In this document: piece after piece, positions 8,020 through 15,330 of the stretch
Position numbering within the stretch: the stretch's first letter is position 1
Layout: each line of letters begins with the position of its first letter
Virus record (IMG/VR): IMGVR_UViG_3300046492_000294
Span: 1-35,826 of that record
Reading direction: 5' to 3' (one strand)
DNA from: a virus
DNA: 35,826 nucleotides
Notes under the pieces: generated by a model
What the model was told of the DNA's origin: nothing
Database searches by the model: none
Seen by the model: only the letters and a program-made list of their open reading frames with translations
Program-made: the position numbers and the translations under genes

Positions 8020-8204
8020 AAACATTAGAAGATGGAATGTACGTGGTGGACAAGAACAACATTTACGCCGCCTTCGTTGTCAGGAACGGCGAAGTGACGC
8101 AGTGCGCTCCGATATTGCGCAAAAATATCGGGTTCTGGATGTCAGTGGCCAAAAAGATCGCCACTGACCTGACCATACCGCCTCCAACACTGGAGACGGC
8201 CTAG
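8016..8204 (+). CDS. Small hypothetical protein, 62 residues
   Basis: Unrecognised. The first 30 residues look like a small beta hairpin (DGMYVVDKNNIYAAFVV); then comes a helix with aromatic and basic residues (NIGFWMSVAKKIAT) and a short Pro/Thr tail. It starts with an ATGA overlap at the end of the scaffold-like gene. Its stop codon overlaps, on the other strand, the stop codon of a small leftward ORF through a shared CTAG. It may be a capsid accessory protein by location; nothing in the sequence proves it. Confidence 0.65.
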   Translation: MKTLEDGMYVVDKNNIYAAFVVRNGEVTQCAPILRKNIGFWMSVAKKIATDLTIPPPTLETA

Positions 8205-8365
8205 TCGTCTTTTTTAGCTGCCTTGTCCTTCTCCTCCTGGCGTTTCTGGCCTTCGGCGATGTTTTTCTTTTCCAGGTCGATGGCCGGATTGGGTTGACCG
8301 AGGGAATCCCGGTACTCGCCGCCTGCCTTGGTCTGGTGCTCCGCGTCCTTGGTGTGTTTATCCAT
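8201..8365 (-). CDS. Small charged protein on the opposite strand, 54 residues
   Basis: The ORF begins at ATG (8365-8363) and ends with TAG (8203-8201). The product is very hydrophilic, with about 40% Lys, Glu, Asp and Arg. It reads MDKHTKDAEHQTKAGGEYRD at the start and ends in a Lys/Glu/Ala helix closing with KAAKKDD. It fills most of the only sizeable gap in the rightward block and is its only leftward gene. No strong ribosome-binding site is seen (a GGAG lies about 20 bases upstream). Low-complexity charge can arise by chance in GC-rich DNA, but the composition is more protein-like than the other antisense frames. It could be a DNA-binding or virion-packaged small protein; function unknown. 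Confidence 0.5.
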   Translation of the reverse strand: MDKHTKDAEHQTKAGGEYRDSLGQPNPAIDLEKKNIAEGQKRQEEKDKAAKKDD

Positions 8366-8412
8366 AATGAACTGATTCGTAACATCTCCGGGATTGGCCG
8401 CAAGAAAATTCC

Positions 8413-8444
8413 TTGACTGACCTGCCCCGGGGTATTAGAAAGCC
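8413..8444 (+). promoter_or_regulatory. Weak sigma70-like promoter candidate ahead of the capsid gene
   Basis: TTGACT at 8413-8418 matches five of six bases of the -35 consensus. An A/T stretch containing TATTAGAAA lies at about 8433-8441, but the best -10 match (TATTAG) sits only 14 bases downstream, which is short. Between them is the palindrome CCCCGGGG. The location fits a need for extra capsid transcription, and transcription from here would start just before the structured leader. Low confidence. Confidence 0.25.
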
Positions 8445-8586
8445 TCTCGACGCGACAGCGACCCGTCATCGCAGGGCTTAATCAGTCGAGATGTAGTCCC
8501 GATCTCAAACAGCACGGCTGAATACCGGAAGCCAGCCACCCGGAAAGGTCTGGTGCCTCCTCTTGATGGAGGAAGGATTTCATCAG
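8445..8586 (+). promoter_or_regulatory. Structured 5' leader RNA of the capsid gene
   Basis: Three nested or serial stems can be drawn by eye. Stem 1 pairs TCTCGAC (8445-8451) with GTCGAGA (8485-8491) and encloses a smaller GCGA/TCGC stem. Stem 2 pairs GGCTG (8516-8520) with CAGCC (8533-8537). Stem 3 pairs CTGGTG (8550-8555) with CATCAG (8581-8586, one G-U), with inner CCTCC (8556-8560) pairing GGAGG (8568-8572). The inner arm GGAGG resembles a ribosome-binding site locked in the hairpin, although the real one lies downstream at 8610. It matches no riboswitch I recognise. It may stabilise or time the capsid mRNA. Confidence 0.45.
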
Positions 8587-8609
8587 CCAAACTGTTTGAG
8601 AACTTTCAG

Positions 8610-8615
8610 AAAGGA
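8610..8615 (+). promoter_or_regulatory. Ribosome-binding site of the capsid gene
   Basis: AAAGGA lies 8 bases before the ATG at 8624. Most genes in this block lack a clear site and depend on start/stop overlap, so an independent site here fits separate, strong translation of the capsid protein. Confidence 0.65.
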
Positions 8616-8623
8616 CTACTTCG

Positions 8624-9826
8624 ATGGCTTGCGAAAACATCAAGAACGCTTTCTACGCTCTCACAGGACAAGTGTCCCCGCGTCTGTATAACCGTATCAG
8701 CATTAACGATCCCTGGGTGGCCTACGTCGAGAAAGGCGAATGGCCCACAGGAATGGGTTACACCATCAACTCGATGATGCTGGAACGGACTCTTACCAAC
8801 TCGGAGAACGGAACAGAATGGGTCAATGCAACGCCCTCGGGAAACCTGGACGTTGCCACGGCGAACAACAACTGTTTGCCAGTGCCGGAACTGCTCAGTT
8901 TCGGTCAAACGCTGACACCCTTCACGATGCAGCGGAGGAATATCCAAACGGAGAACTTCTGCATCAACGACCTGCAAAACGATTTTATGATCTCGCAGGT
9001 CTTGAGCAACGTGATGGATCAGCTTGAGACCGTTACCGAATGGGTCTGGAGCAACCGTTTCCAGAATGAGTACCTCAACCTTGCCGGTCATCACATAAAT
9101 GAGACTGGCACTGGGATCATTGCTGATTCGGCCACCCGGTTCACTCCGCAGAACATTCCGACCACGGCTACCAGCCGGTTGGTGCAGGGAACACTTGAGC
9201 AAATCTACACGCAGCTCGTCCTTGACGGTGCTGTCGCCACAGCGGGCGCAATCGGAAAGGGCGCGAACGATCAGCCGATCTTCGCGTTGTTCACCGATGC
9301 CGTCACCTCACGCGACCTCATCAGGCAAGACCCAGAGCTGCGAATGGATTTCCGGTACGCAGATCCGGATAAACTCATCAACACGCTTGGCACGCCTTAC
9401 AGCTATAACGGCTTTAAGCATGTCTGGCTGAAATTCCCGCCTCGTTACGACGCAGCGGGAGCGAGGGTTTACCCATACCTGCCACCGACAACGACCACCA
9501 AAGGATGGAAGCGCGAAGTGAATCCGGCGTACATTTACGCCAAGTTTGGGATCAGCTTCGTGTTCATTCCCACGGTGTTCACCTGCCTGTACGAGAGACC
9601 CAGCACCGCTCCCGGTGGTGGCATCAAGTTCGATTACGCATCCCACATGGGCGAGTTTCAGTTCCTGGTCATCACCGACAAGGAATGCAACCCGCGTGGT
9701 GAACTCGGCTTCTTCGACGCTCTGTATGCGTCGGCGAGTCAGCCGGGCCAAACCTACCTGGGCTACGCGATCGCGCACTTGAACTGTGCCCCGCTGCGTG
9801 TGCCGCACACCTCCTGCTACTCATAA
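8624..9826 (+). CDS. Major capsid protein
   Basis: This is the main shell protein, called from gene order (terminase, portal, scaffold, this gene), from having its own leader and ribosome-binding site, and from size (400 residues). The N-terminus is MACENIKNAFYALTGQVSPR. The body is rich in Asn, Thr, aromatic residues and short strands, with no membrane segments or enzymatic motifs. A GYTINSMMLERTLTNSE segment lies near residues 45-61 and the C-terminus is beta-rich with Pro/Tyr. An HK97-type fold is expected for tailed phages, but I cannot show it from sequence. No cleavage motif or protease gene is visible. A long hairpin follows the stop codon. Confidence 0.8.
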   Translation: MACENIKNAFYALTGQVSPRLYNRISINDPWVAYVEKGEWPTGMGYTINSMMLERTLTNSENGTEWVNATPSGNLDVATANNNCLPVPELLSFGQTLTPFTMQRRNIQTENFCINDLQNDFMISQVLSNVMDQLETVTEWVWSNRFQNEYLNLAGHHINETGTGIIADSATRFTPQNIPTTATSRLVQGTLEQIYTQLVLDGAVATAGAIGKGANDQPIFALFTDAVTSRDLIRQDPELRMDFRYADPDKLINTLGTPYSYNGFKHVWLKFPPRYDAAGARVYPYLPPTTTTKGWKREVNPAYIYAKFGISFVFIPTVFTCLYERPSTAPGGGIKFDYASHMGEFQFLVITDKECNPRGELGFFDALYASASQPGQTYLGYAIAHLNCAPLRVPHTSCYS

Positions 9827-9830
9827 GAGT

Positions 9831-9874
9831 GTAGTTATGCGCCAGCATCAGCAATGGTGCTGGTCGATAACTAC
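9831..9874 (+). terminator. Long hairpin after the capsid gene (no T-run)
   Basis: The outer stem pairs GTAGTTAT (9831-9838) with ATAACTAC (9867-9874), 8 of 8. After a 3-by-3 internal loop, the inner stem pairs CCAGCATC (9842-9849) with GGTGCTGG (9856-9863) with one G-U and a 6-base loop. There is no T-run afterwards, so it is not a standard intrinsic terminator. It may be a leaky attenuator, or a 3' structure that protects capsid mRNA and lowers expression of downstream appendage genes. Confidence 0.55.
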
Positions 9875-9892
9875 ATGCCTAAATGAGACGCA

Positions 9893-10015
9893 ATGGTGAC
9901 AGAGGTCTATGCGGTGGTGACCGGGAAATCCTTGATCGGGGATACGGCTTTCACCGCACAGGCGACAGGTGGCTTCCCGACCGGTGGCTGGGAATGCCTT
10001 CCCAGGGGCCGGTAA
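9893..10015 (+). CDS. Short ORF, likely out-of-frame N-terminus of the LamG protein
   Basis: ATG at 9893 opens a 40-codon frame starting MVTEVYAVVTGKSLIGDTAF and ending with TAA at 10013-10015. Its composition is protein-like (strand-forming, Thr/Val/Gly), unlike the Arg/Gly/Asp-rich product of the overlapping frame from 9883. One extra G in the GGGG run at 10005-10008 would join it smoothly to the downstream LamG frame. It is either a small coupled leader protein or the true start of the LamG gene separated by a one-base deletion or sequence error. Confidence 0.4.
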   Translation: MVTEVYAVVTGKSLIGDTAFTAQATGGFPTGGWECLPRGR

Positions 10016-11562
10016 TTCCGCCCACTCCGCCATTTGATCCGACCACCATTCCCGGGTTGTGGGGATGGTGGAAAGTCGATTCCATCTCACAGGCCGATGG
10101 CTCGGAGATACTGAGCATTCCCGACAGCAGCCCGGCCAATCATCCTTTAACCGGCCCAGCGGGATTCGCGCCTAAGTATTACGCCAACGTACTCAATGGC
10201 AAGCCCGTGATGCGCTTCAGCGGGGCAACACAGATAATGAGCCTGGCCACAGGACTTCCAGGCCCATGGACAATCATCTCGGTGGTGAAACCTGCTACTC
10301 CCACCAGTGAAATGTATCAGATGACGAACTCAGCACAGGACGGCCCGCACGCCATAAACTTCTTCGGGCCGGGAGGTGCGATATTTCATTCGCCGCCAGG
10401 AGTCAGGTATCAGTTCGGTGCCACTCCCTCAATGGCGGTTCTGGGCGGCGAGTTCCGCGTCTGGAGAGGCAGTTCCGATGGTGGCATGGCATTTTCAGGA
10501 GGCATGGGTGCAGTTTACATGGCCGCTATCGGATGGCCTAACGACCCAGCGGGACTTAACCAGCTTGGGCGAAGGGGCGTGTCAGCTCTTTCCAGTGGAG
10601 ATATTGCTGAGATGTTTGCCTATAACGCAATCATTTCGGATTCCGACTACCAGAAGCTGCTCGACTATTTCATAACCCGGTTCGCGTTGCCGCACGCGCC
10701 CGACAAAGGACTGGCTGACGGTGCTGCGGTTTCCAACTGGGGAGACAGTAGCCCATCCCGTGGGCAGGCCAAGCAAGCTACCGCCAGTAAGAAACCGATC
10801 TTCAAGACCAACGTTCTCAATGGCAAACCGGTGCTACGCTTTACCACTGCCGCGCAAAGCGGCCTCACCCTTGTTTCGCCAATCTCCAACGCCGCTCCCA
10901 TCACTATTTTCACGGTGATGAAACGCGCCGCTCAAAATACGCAGATTCTGGCATTGATGAGTAACACCTCATGGGGACAGGGAATCGCATCCGATGATGT
11001 CATATATGGTGGCAGCAGCTTCTATTACATCAGCACCACAGGGCCGATAGCCAACCCCAATGCGTTTCATATCATTTCAGGTCTGCATATCAGCTCTCCT
11101 TCGGCCAACATCTTTATTGATGGCACGTTACAACCGAATTTAGGTGGCGGTGGAAACACTGATCCTTATACCTCCATCGGGTGGTTTCCCGGGGCACCAA
11201 GTTACTCTGACGGAGACATTGCCGAGATCATCGTATATTCCGGTGCGCTGGGGTTGAGACTGAAGCTCACCATCTTGATAACGACCCTACTGGTTACTGG
11301 TGAATTCCCAGGCCCAGAAGATTTTGATGCCATGGTAGGAGATCGCCATAAGATCAGACGATACCTTAATCGCCATGGCGCACACCCGTCACAGGCTCAA
11401 CTGGATGCAGTGGTGACGCCAATGGCAGTAGGTGACCGTGCCAACATCGAGAAATACCTGAGCACCAAATACGGGATTGCCGTTACCAGCGGCGGCACCG
11501 CAGTCGATCCATCCACCGTGGCTGGACTGTTGGCCTGGTATAAGGCGGATTCACTCCTATGA
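9994..11562 (+). CDS. LamG/concanavalin-like repeat appendage protein
   Basis: This is probably a surface-exposed carbohydrate-binding structural protein. Two LamG-like (concanavalin A-type) modules are visible. The first begins PGLWGWWKVDS and has VLNGKPVMRFSG; the second has VLNGKPVLRFTT. The last residues, AGLLAWYKADSLL, look like the first strand of a third module that stops at once. I start at ATG 9994; the frame is open to ATG 9883, but those 37 extra residues are Arg/Gly/Asp-rich and look like a shadow of the 9893 frame. The start of the next gene overlaps the stop by 4 bases. Lying directly after the capsid gene, it could be a head fibre or decoration, or a tail appendage; I cannot tell. 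Confidence 0.7.
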   Translation: MPSQGPVIPPTPPFDPTTIPGLWGWWKVDSISQADGSEILSIPDSSPANHPLTGPAGFAPKYYANVLNGKPVMRFSGATQIMSLATGLPGPWTIISVVKPATPTSEMYQMTNSAQDGPHAINFFGPGGAIFHSPPGVRYQFGATPSMAVLGGEFRVWRGSSDGGMAFSGGMGAVYMAAIGWPNDPAGLNQLGRRGVSALSSGDIAEMFAYNAIISDSDYQKLLDYFITRFALPHAPDKGLADGAAVSNWGDSSPSRGQAKQATASKKPIFKTNVLNGKPVLRFTTAAQSGLTLVSPISNAAPITIFTVMKRAAQNTQILALMSNTSWGQGIASDDVIYGGSSFYYISTTGPIANPNAFHIISGLHISSPSANIFIDGTLQPNLGGGGNTDPYTSIGWFPGAPSYSDGDIAEIIVYSGALGLRLKLTILITTLLVTGEFPGPEDFDAMVGDRHKIRRYLNRHGAHPSQAQLDAVVTPMAVGDRANIEKYLSTKYGIAVTSGGTAVDPSTVAGLLAWYKADSLL

Positions 11563-12581
11563 AACCAGGCCCACTAGACCTACCTACGATATGGCGCGGC
11601 TGCGACTGGGGGCCGGTTACTCTCAAGTGGAAGGACAAGAACGGACAACCGATCAATCTCTCAGGCTGGTATCCGGTGGCGCAGTCTCTGAAGATCAACC
11701 TGAATCCCACTATCACGGATGTCGGACAAGGGGAAACCCAACTGGCACTCAACAGGCAGCAGACCAAGAATCTCAGGCTGGGAGTGGAGAACTGGGACTG
11801 GATCTGGCAGAGAATTCAGGGACAGTACCGCTTTCCGCCGTTTCTGGCTGGCAAGGTGCAGATCAAAGACCCGGTATCGCCTGTCCTCGGCGACGAGCCA
11901 CCATTCATCCCGCCAGAAACTCCTGTGGCCATTGCCGGAACGAACGTCACGCATAACTCGTTCAGGGCAAACTGGGAGCCAGCAGAGCGTGCGATTGGTT
12001 ACCTGCTTGATGTAAACACCAATGCGAATTTCGGCACCAACACTTTCGTTCCTGGTTACAGGAATCGTGATGTCGGGAACATCCAGCACCTTGTTGTCGT
12101 GGGGCTGGAGGAGTTCCTCGACTATCATTACCGGCTTCGCGCCTACAACCATGGCGGCACCACCATCAATTCCAACGTCATTCATGTCCACACGCTTCAC
12201 GCGCCGCCGCCGGGGAATGACAATTTTGCCGACAACCTCCCGTTGCCCGGCCTGGCTGGTTCGACCGTTGGAACGACTCGCGGTGCCACACATCAGAATG
12301 GCGAACCTCCGGGGGCGCACACGGTCTGGTACCGATGGCGCAGACCCAGCACGCCTGTTGTCTCCTACTGGAGACTGGATGATAACGCCAACAAGATCGA
12401 CATTTACAAAGGCGATTCCCTGGAAACGCTTCACCTCCTGGCCTCATCCGTGGGAGATCCTCCCGCCCTGAGCTTCATCGCGGGAGACGACGAAACCATC
12501 GCTTTTTACCGGGTACGCGTGTCCGTGGCTGATGGCAGCTTCGGCAACCCATTCACCATGCACTGGACTTACGCGATATGA
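11559..12581 (+). CDS. Fibronectin-III-containing structural protein
   Basis: Three parts can be seen in 340 residues. Residues 1-105 resemble a phage fibre-attachment beta domain (WRGCDWGPVTLKWKDKNGQP, then NLSGW). Residues 121-212 fit a fibronectin type III fold: VTHNSFRANWEP opens it, GYLLDV is in the middle, and DYHYRLRAYNHGG marks the usual Tyr-x-x-Arg-x-x-Ala strand. Residues 219-340 start with NDNFAD and include GEPPGAHTVWYRWRRP, matching the NDNFADA/SVWYxW domain common on secreted bacterial proteins. All three imply an exposed binding or spacer protein. It overlaps the LamG gene and the collagen-like gene by 4 bases each, so the three are probably made as a set. Confidence 0.7.
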   Translation: MKPGPLDLPTIWRGCDWGPVTLKWKDKNGQPINLSGWYPVAQSLKINLNPTITDVGQGETQLALNRQQTKNLRLGVENWDWIWQRIQGQYRFPPFLAGKVQIKDPVSPVLGDEPPFIPPETPVAIAGTNVTHNSFRANWEPAERAIGYLLDVNTNANFGTNTFVPGYRNRDVGNIQHLVVVGLEEFLDYHYRLRAYNHGGTTINSNVIHVHTLHAPPPGNDNFADNLPLPGLAGSTVGTTRGATHQNGEPPGAHTVWYRWRRPSTPVVSYWRLDDNANKIDIYKGDSLETLHLLASSVGDPPALSFIAGDDETIAFYRVRVSVADGSFGNPFTMHWTYAI

Positions 12582-14032
12582 CCAAGACTCTGGACGAAGT
12601 TACGACAGAGTTAGACCTGACCGAGATTCGCGTGGAGGTCGGCTTTCCGGATACGCCCTTTGGCGGCGTGCAGGCATTCGGGATCGGCGACGCGCCCATA
12701 CAGGTGGTCTTCGGCAACGAATTCGGAGAAGAAAGTCCGGATACTCCCGAGACTCCCGAGACGCCTCCGCCCACTGGGGAAGGAGTCCCCGGCCCGCAAG
12801 GGCCGCCAGGCCCGAAAGGTGACCCCGGTGAACCTGGGCCGCCTGGCCCAGCGGGAGAAGATGGAGCGGCGGGTGCTAAAGGAGCACAGGGAATTCAGGG
12901 AGAACCTGGAGCAGAAGGAGCAGCCGGTGACCAGGGAATCCCCGGGGCAGCAGGCCCGCAGGGTGTTCAGGGCGCACCAGGCCCGGCCGGGCCAAAGGGA
13001 GCTGACGGCACAAGTGTCCAGATCAAAGGTTCAGTGGCGAATTCAGCAGCTCTCCCTCCGAGCGGCAACACTCCAGGAGACCTCTGGATCACACTCGACA
13101 CCGGTCACGGATGGGTGTGGGGATTGCCAGGACAATGGAGCGACATCGGGCCGATTCAAGGGCCGCCCGGCGCGACAGGTGCTCCTGGAGCAGTAGGCGC
13201 ACAAGGGCCAGCGGGCGCAACCGGCCCGCAGGGAGCAAAGGGAGATGTTGGTGCGATGGGGCCGCAGGGAGCGCAAGGCGTTCAAGGACAACAAGGGCCA
13301 AAAGGCACCACAGGGAGCACCGGAGCAACTGGCGCAACAGGAGCGCAGGGAATCCCAGGCCCGACAGGAGCGACTGGCCCGCAGGGAAACATAGGGCCGC
13401 AAGGAAACACCGGATCTCAAGGAGTGAAGGGCGACCCCGGGGCTGCTGGGCCACAGGGAGCGAAGGGTGACAAGGGTGATCCAGGGGCGCAAGGAATTCA
13501 GGGCAACACAGGATTGACCGGCCCTCAGGGTGCGGTGGGCGCGGCTGGGCCGGGAGTCGTGGCTGGCGGAGCACTTGGCGCGATCCTTCGGAAGAAAAGC
13601 GCAACCGACTACGACACGGAATGGAAAACGCCCTCCAGCGCACAGGGGTTCGTAGCGACCAATCCAAGTATCACGGGTCTTGCTCGTAAGATGTTCGGCC
13701 TAAGTGGTCTCATCACACCATCTTTCAGTGGAAAGGTGCTGGCATTGATAAGCACATCCTTAAAATGCACCGTCTCTTTTACGGGTCAGGCACAGATGCA
13801 TTACGGCACAGGAGCAGCTCCGTTAAACGGACAGGCTTCAGCAGGGACAGCGATAGGATCAGTTTTTCAGCCCGATAGTGATGGTGGACAGATCGGTTCG
13901 ACTTTCTGTGCCGTTGTAACCGGACTAACTGTAGGCACTCAGTACTGGTTCGACCTTGAAGGGGTCACAACCAACGCTGGTGCATCGCTTGTCGCGGTCT
14001 TGCCGGGAGTCACTTTGGTAGAACTCCCATGA
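12578..14032 (+). CDS. Collagen-like fibre protein
   Basis: This 484-residue protein has a 68-residue N-terminal anchor domain, Gly-x-y triplets from Gly69 to about residue 144, a non-collagenous insert of about 50 residues ([12 protein letters not shown] to GQWSDIGP), then triplets again to about residue 325. A C-terminal domain of about 155 residues follows, rich in strands. [11 protein letters not shown] and GAQGIQG units are typical of phage collagens. The repeat should trimerise into a thin shaft, with the last domain as tip or trimerisation head. The insert has the form of the short GxxWxxLDTG spacer seen in tail-fibre collagens. Coupled to both neighbours by 4-base overlaps. Confidence 0.82.
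   Translation: MTKTLDEVTTELDLTEIRVEVGFPDTPFGGVQAFGIGDAPIQVVFGNEFGEESPDTPETPETPPPTGEGVPGPQGPPGPKGDPGEPGPPGPAGEDGAAGAKGAQGIQGEPGAEGAAGDQGIPGAAGPQGVQGAPGPAGPKGADGTSVQIKGSVANSAALPPSGNTPGDLWITLDTGHGWVWGLPGQWSDIGPIQGPPGATGAPGAVGAQGPAGATGPQGAKGDVGAMGPQGAQGVQGQQGPKGTTGSTGATGATGAQGIPGPTGATGPQGNIGPQGNTGSQGVKGDPGAAGPQGAKGDKGDPGAQGIQGNTGLTGPQGAVGAAGPGVVAGGALGAILRKKSATDYDTEWKTPSSAQGFVATNPSITGLARKMFGLSGLITPSFSGKVLALISTSLKCTVSFTGQAQMHYGTGAAPLNGQASAGTAIGSVFQPDSDGGQIGSTFCAVVTGLTVGTQYWFDLEGVTTNAGASLVAVLPGVTLVELP
12782..13560 (+). repeat. Gly-x-y collagen repeat tract (two blocks)
   Basis: Glycine codons recur at every third codon at about 12782-13010 and again at about 13160-13560, separated by a non-repetitive insert. 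The repeats are rich in GGN, CCN, CAR and GCN codons, which makes the antisense strand open in long false frames. Such tracts are prone to length change by recombination. Confidence 0.85.
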
Positions 14033-14319
14033 AGGAAGAACCATGGAAACATTTTCTCAACTGGGGCGCGGTGCTGATGTTCCTGTTCATGCCAATACTG
14101 ATAATGACGATCCAGCTTTTTGCGCTGGCCTTCCCAAGTTTTCTGAGCGAAGCCCTGCCACAGCAAGAGTTCAAGTACCTCTACGAATTCCAGCGTGCCC
14201 TTGCCGTTCTGGTGTTCGGATTGTCTGGCCTCCGCACCTGGGAAGTGGTTAAAGACAGAAATGGAAAACACAATGGACAAAGTAAAGATCGAACAACGGA
14301 TCACAGAGCTGACCACTGA
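14029..14319 (+). CDS. Small membrane protein, holin candidate
   Basis: 96 residues with two likely membrane helices, at about 12-36 (WGAVLMFLFMPILIMTIQLF) and 54-71 (FQRALAVLVFGLSGLRTW). A charged, soluble tail rich in Lys, Asp and His follows. Small size, two membrane spans and a charged end fit class II-type holins, but the family cannot be recognised. It starts in an ATGA overlap with the collagen-like gene, so its context is structural and not a classical lysis cassette. Together with the coiled-coil and second membrane protein after it, it may form a small lysis or membrane module. Confidence 0.6.
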   Translation: MKEEPWKHFLNWGAVLMFLFMPILIMTIQLFALAFPSFLSEALPQQEFKYLYEFQRALAVLVFGLSGLRTWEVVKDRNGKHNGQSKDRTTDHRADH

Positions 14320-14518
14320 GAGAGCGAGGCTGAAAGACGCTCACACCGAACTGGTGCAGCAGAACCAGCGCGTGAATCAGGACTTTCAGCAGCGGATCGT
14401 CCAGAACCAGACCCGCTACGCCCAACTCACGGGAGCCATCGACGAACTCAAGCACATGACGAACGGCCAGACACCACCTTCGACAGAAAACCAACCACAG
14501 GAGAAAACAACACCATGA
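14273..14518 (+). CDS. Small coiled-coil protein
   Basis: About 81 residues from ATG 14273 (MDKVKIEQRITELTTERARL); ATG 14261 is four codons earlier, and the longer frame from 14195 is out of character and probably unused. The chain is one long Gln/Glu/Arg helix with hydrophobic spacing (TELVQQNQRVNQDFQQRIVQ, TRYAQLTGAIDELKHM), ending in a Pro/Thr/Gln tail. There is no signal peptide or membrane span, so it is not an obvious spanin. It lies between two small membrane proteins and overlaps both (47 bases with the first, 4 with the second). I do not recognise a function. Confidence 0.7.
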   Translation: MDKVKIEQRITELTTERARLKDAHTELVQQNQRVNQDFQQRIVQNQTRYAQLTGAIDELKHMTNGQTPPSTENQPQEKTTP

Positions 14519-14718
14519 TTATCTACCTACCACTGCTCATATCCATCATCGGACTGCTCATGTACGTCCTCGCAGGGAATCCCAAGATCGTTGAGATCGG
14601 ACGGATCATGTTCTGGACTGGCTTGCTCGCATTTCTGATGGGCGGCGGAGCAATCCACGCAGTACAGGGCGGAAAAACGGGGCAATACGCGCCACCGGTA
14701 AACGAACTGTCCACTTAA
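14515..14718 (+). CDS. Small two-helix membrane protein, holin candidate
   Basis: 67 residues with two membrane spans: residues 2-20 (IIYLPLLISIIGLLMYVLA) and 31-50 (IMFWTGLLAFLMGGGAIHAV), joined by GNPKIVEIGR. The tail is short and polar. I know this MIIYxPLLxxxIGLLxYxLAxNPKxxEIGRIMF form from many phage genomes, usually unannotated and sometimes called holin-like. It is translated by an ATGA overlap from the coiled-coil gene and abuts the next gene with no gap. A hole-forming or membrane-anchoring role is inference. Confidence 0.65.
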   Translation: MIIYLPLLISIIGLLMYVLAGNPKIVEIGRIMFWTGLLAFLMGGGAIHAVQGGKTGQYAPPVNELST

Positions 14719-15330
14719 ATGAGCTGCCCAGGAACAGGAATCGAGTGCGACACGGTTCAAATCATTGAGCCGAATACCGACCTGCTGGTCGATACCGCTG
14801 GGGCTAACAGCGACATTGACGAGCACGGAGAGGTGCTTCTTAACCAGGGACAAACCGGAGTCATTGTTTACTTCGTGGTACCAAAGCTCAATGCAAACTA
14901 TAGCTTTGAGTACCTCTACGTTGAAGCAGCGAACCCGCCGCAGTCCCACCCAGGCACGGTCATTCCCATACCGACGATCAAGTTGAACATCGGTTTTGGC
15001 ATACGGCTGGCGGGTTCACCGATTGCTCCTGGGTATGTGTTGAAGTGGCGGGTCACCATCAAGAGGACTTCGACGCTGGTTCAGATTGATGCGCCGGAGA
15101 ATCTGTACCTGCAAATGCCACGGGCAACCACCATGCAGGTCGTCTTTGCCAATCCTCGCGGCGGAGTCGATTACGGCTTCAGCGAGCTGCGGGTGGAGAA
15201 CCTGATTGATACGACCCGCAGGGCACTCATCCATGTGCAGGTGTACCAGAAAGGACTCAACGGGTTCTTCCTGGATGTGAACCCAAGGCCGCCAACGGAT
15301 CACTACTTCCTGAAGGTGAGAACTCCATGA
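14719..15330 (+). CDS. Beta-rich hypothetical structural protein
   Basis: 203 residues, not recognised. It has few helices and many short strands, with alternating Val/Ile/Thr, as in phage fibre-base or spike-associated proteins. Examples are QTGVIVYFVVPKLNANYSFE and RRALIHVQVYQKGLNGFF. There are no enzymatic motifs. The ATG follows the previous stop directly, and its own stop overlaps the start of the first of three paralogous fibre genes. Its position suggests a partner or adaptor for the fibres. Confidence 0.65.
   Translation: MSCPGTGIECDTVQIIEPNTDLLVDTAGANSDIDEHGEVLLNQGQTGVIVYFVVPKLNANYSFEYLYVEAANPPQSHPGTVIPIPTIKLNIGFGIRLAGSPIAPGYVLKWRVTIKRTSTLVQIDAPENLYLQMPRATTMQVVFANPRGGVDYGFSELRVENLIDTTRRALIHVQVYQKGLNGFFLDVNPRPPTDHYFLKVRTP

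Noticed and set aside
8080-8469. 129-codon leftward frame across the gap before the capsid gene
   Set aside because: Arg/Thr/Ser-rich; overlaps the better 54-codon frame and runs into the end of a rightward gene.
9960-10015. Programmed -1 ribosomal frameshift joining the 40-codon frame to LamG
   Set aside because: No X-XXY-YYZ slippery heptamer in the right frame; a one-base change in the G run explains it more simply.
11661-12434. 257-codon leftward frame opposite the FnIII protein
   Set aside because: Antisense shadow of a protein with three recognisable domains.
13089-13667. Leu/Pro-rich leftward frame opposite the collagen tract
   Set aside because: Created by the Gly-x-y codon pattern read in reverse; not a gene.
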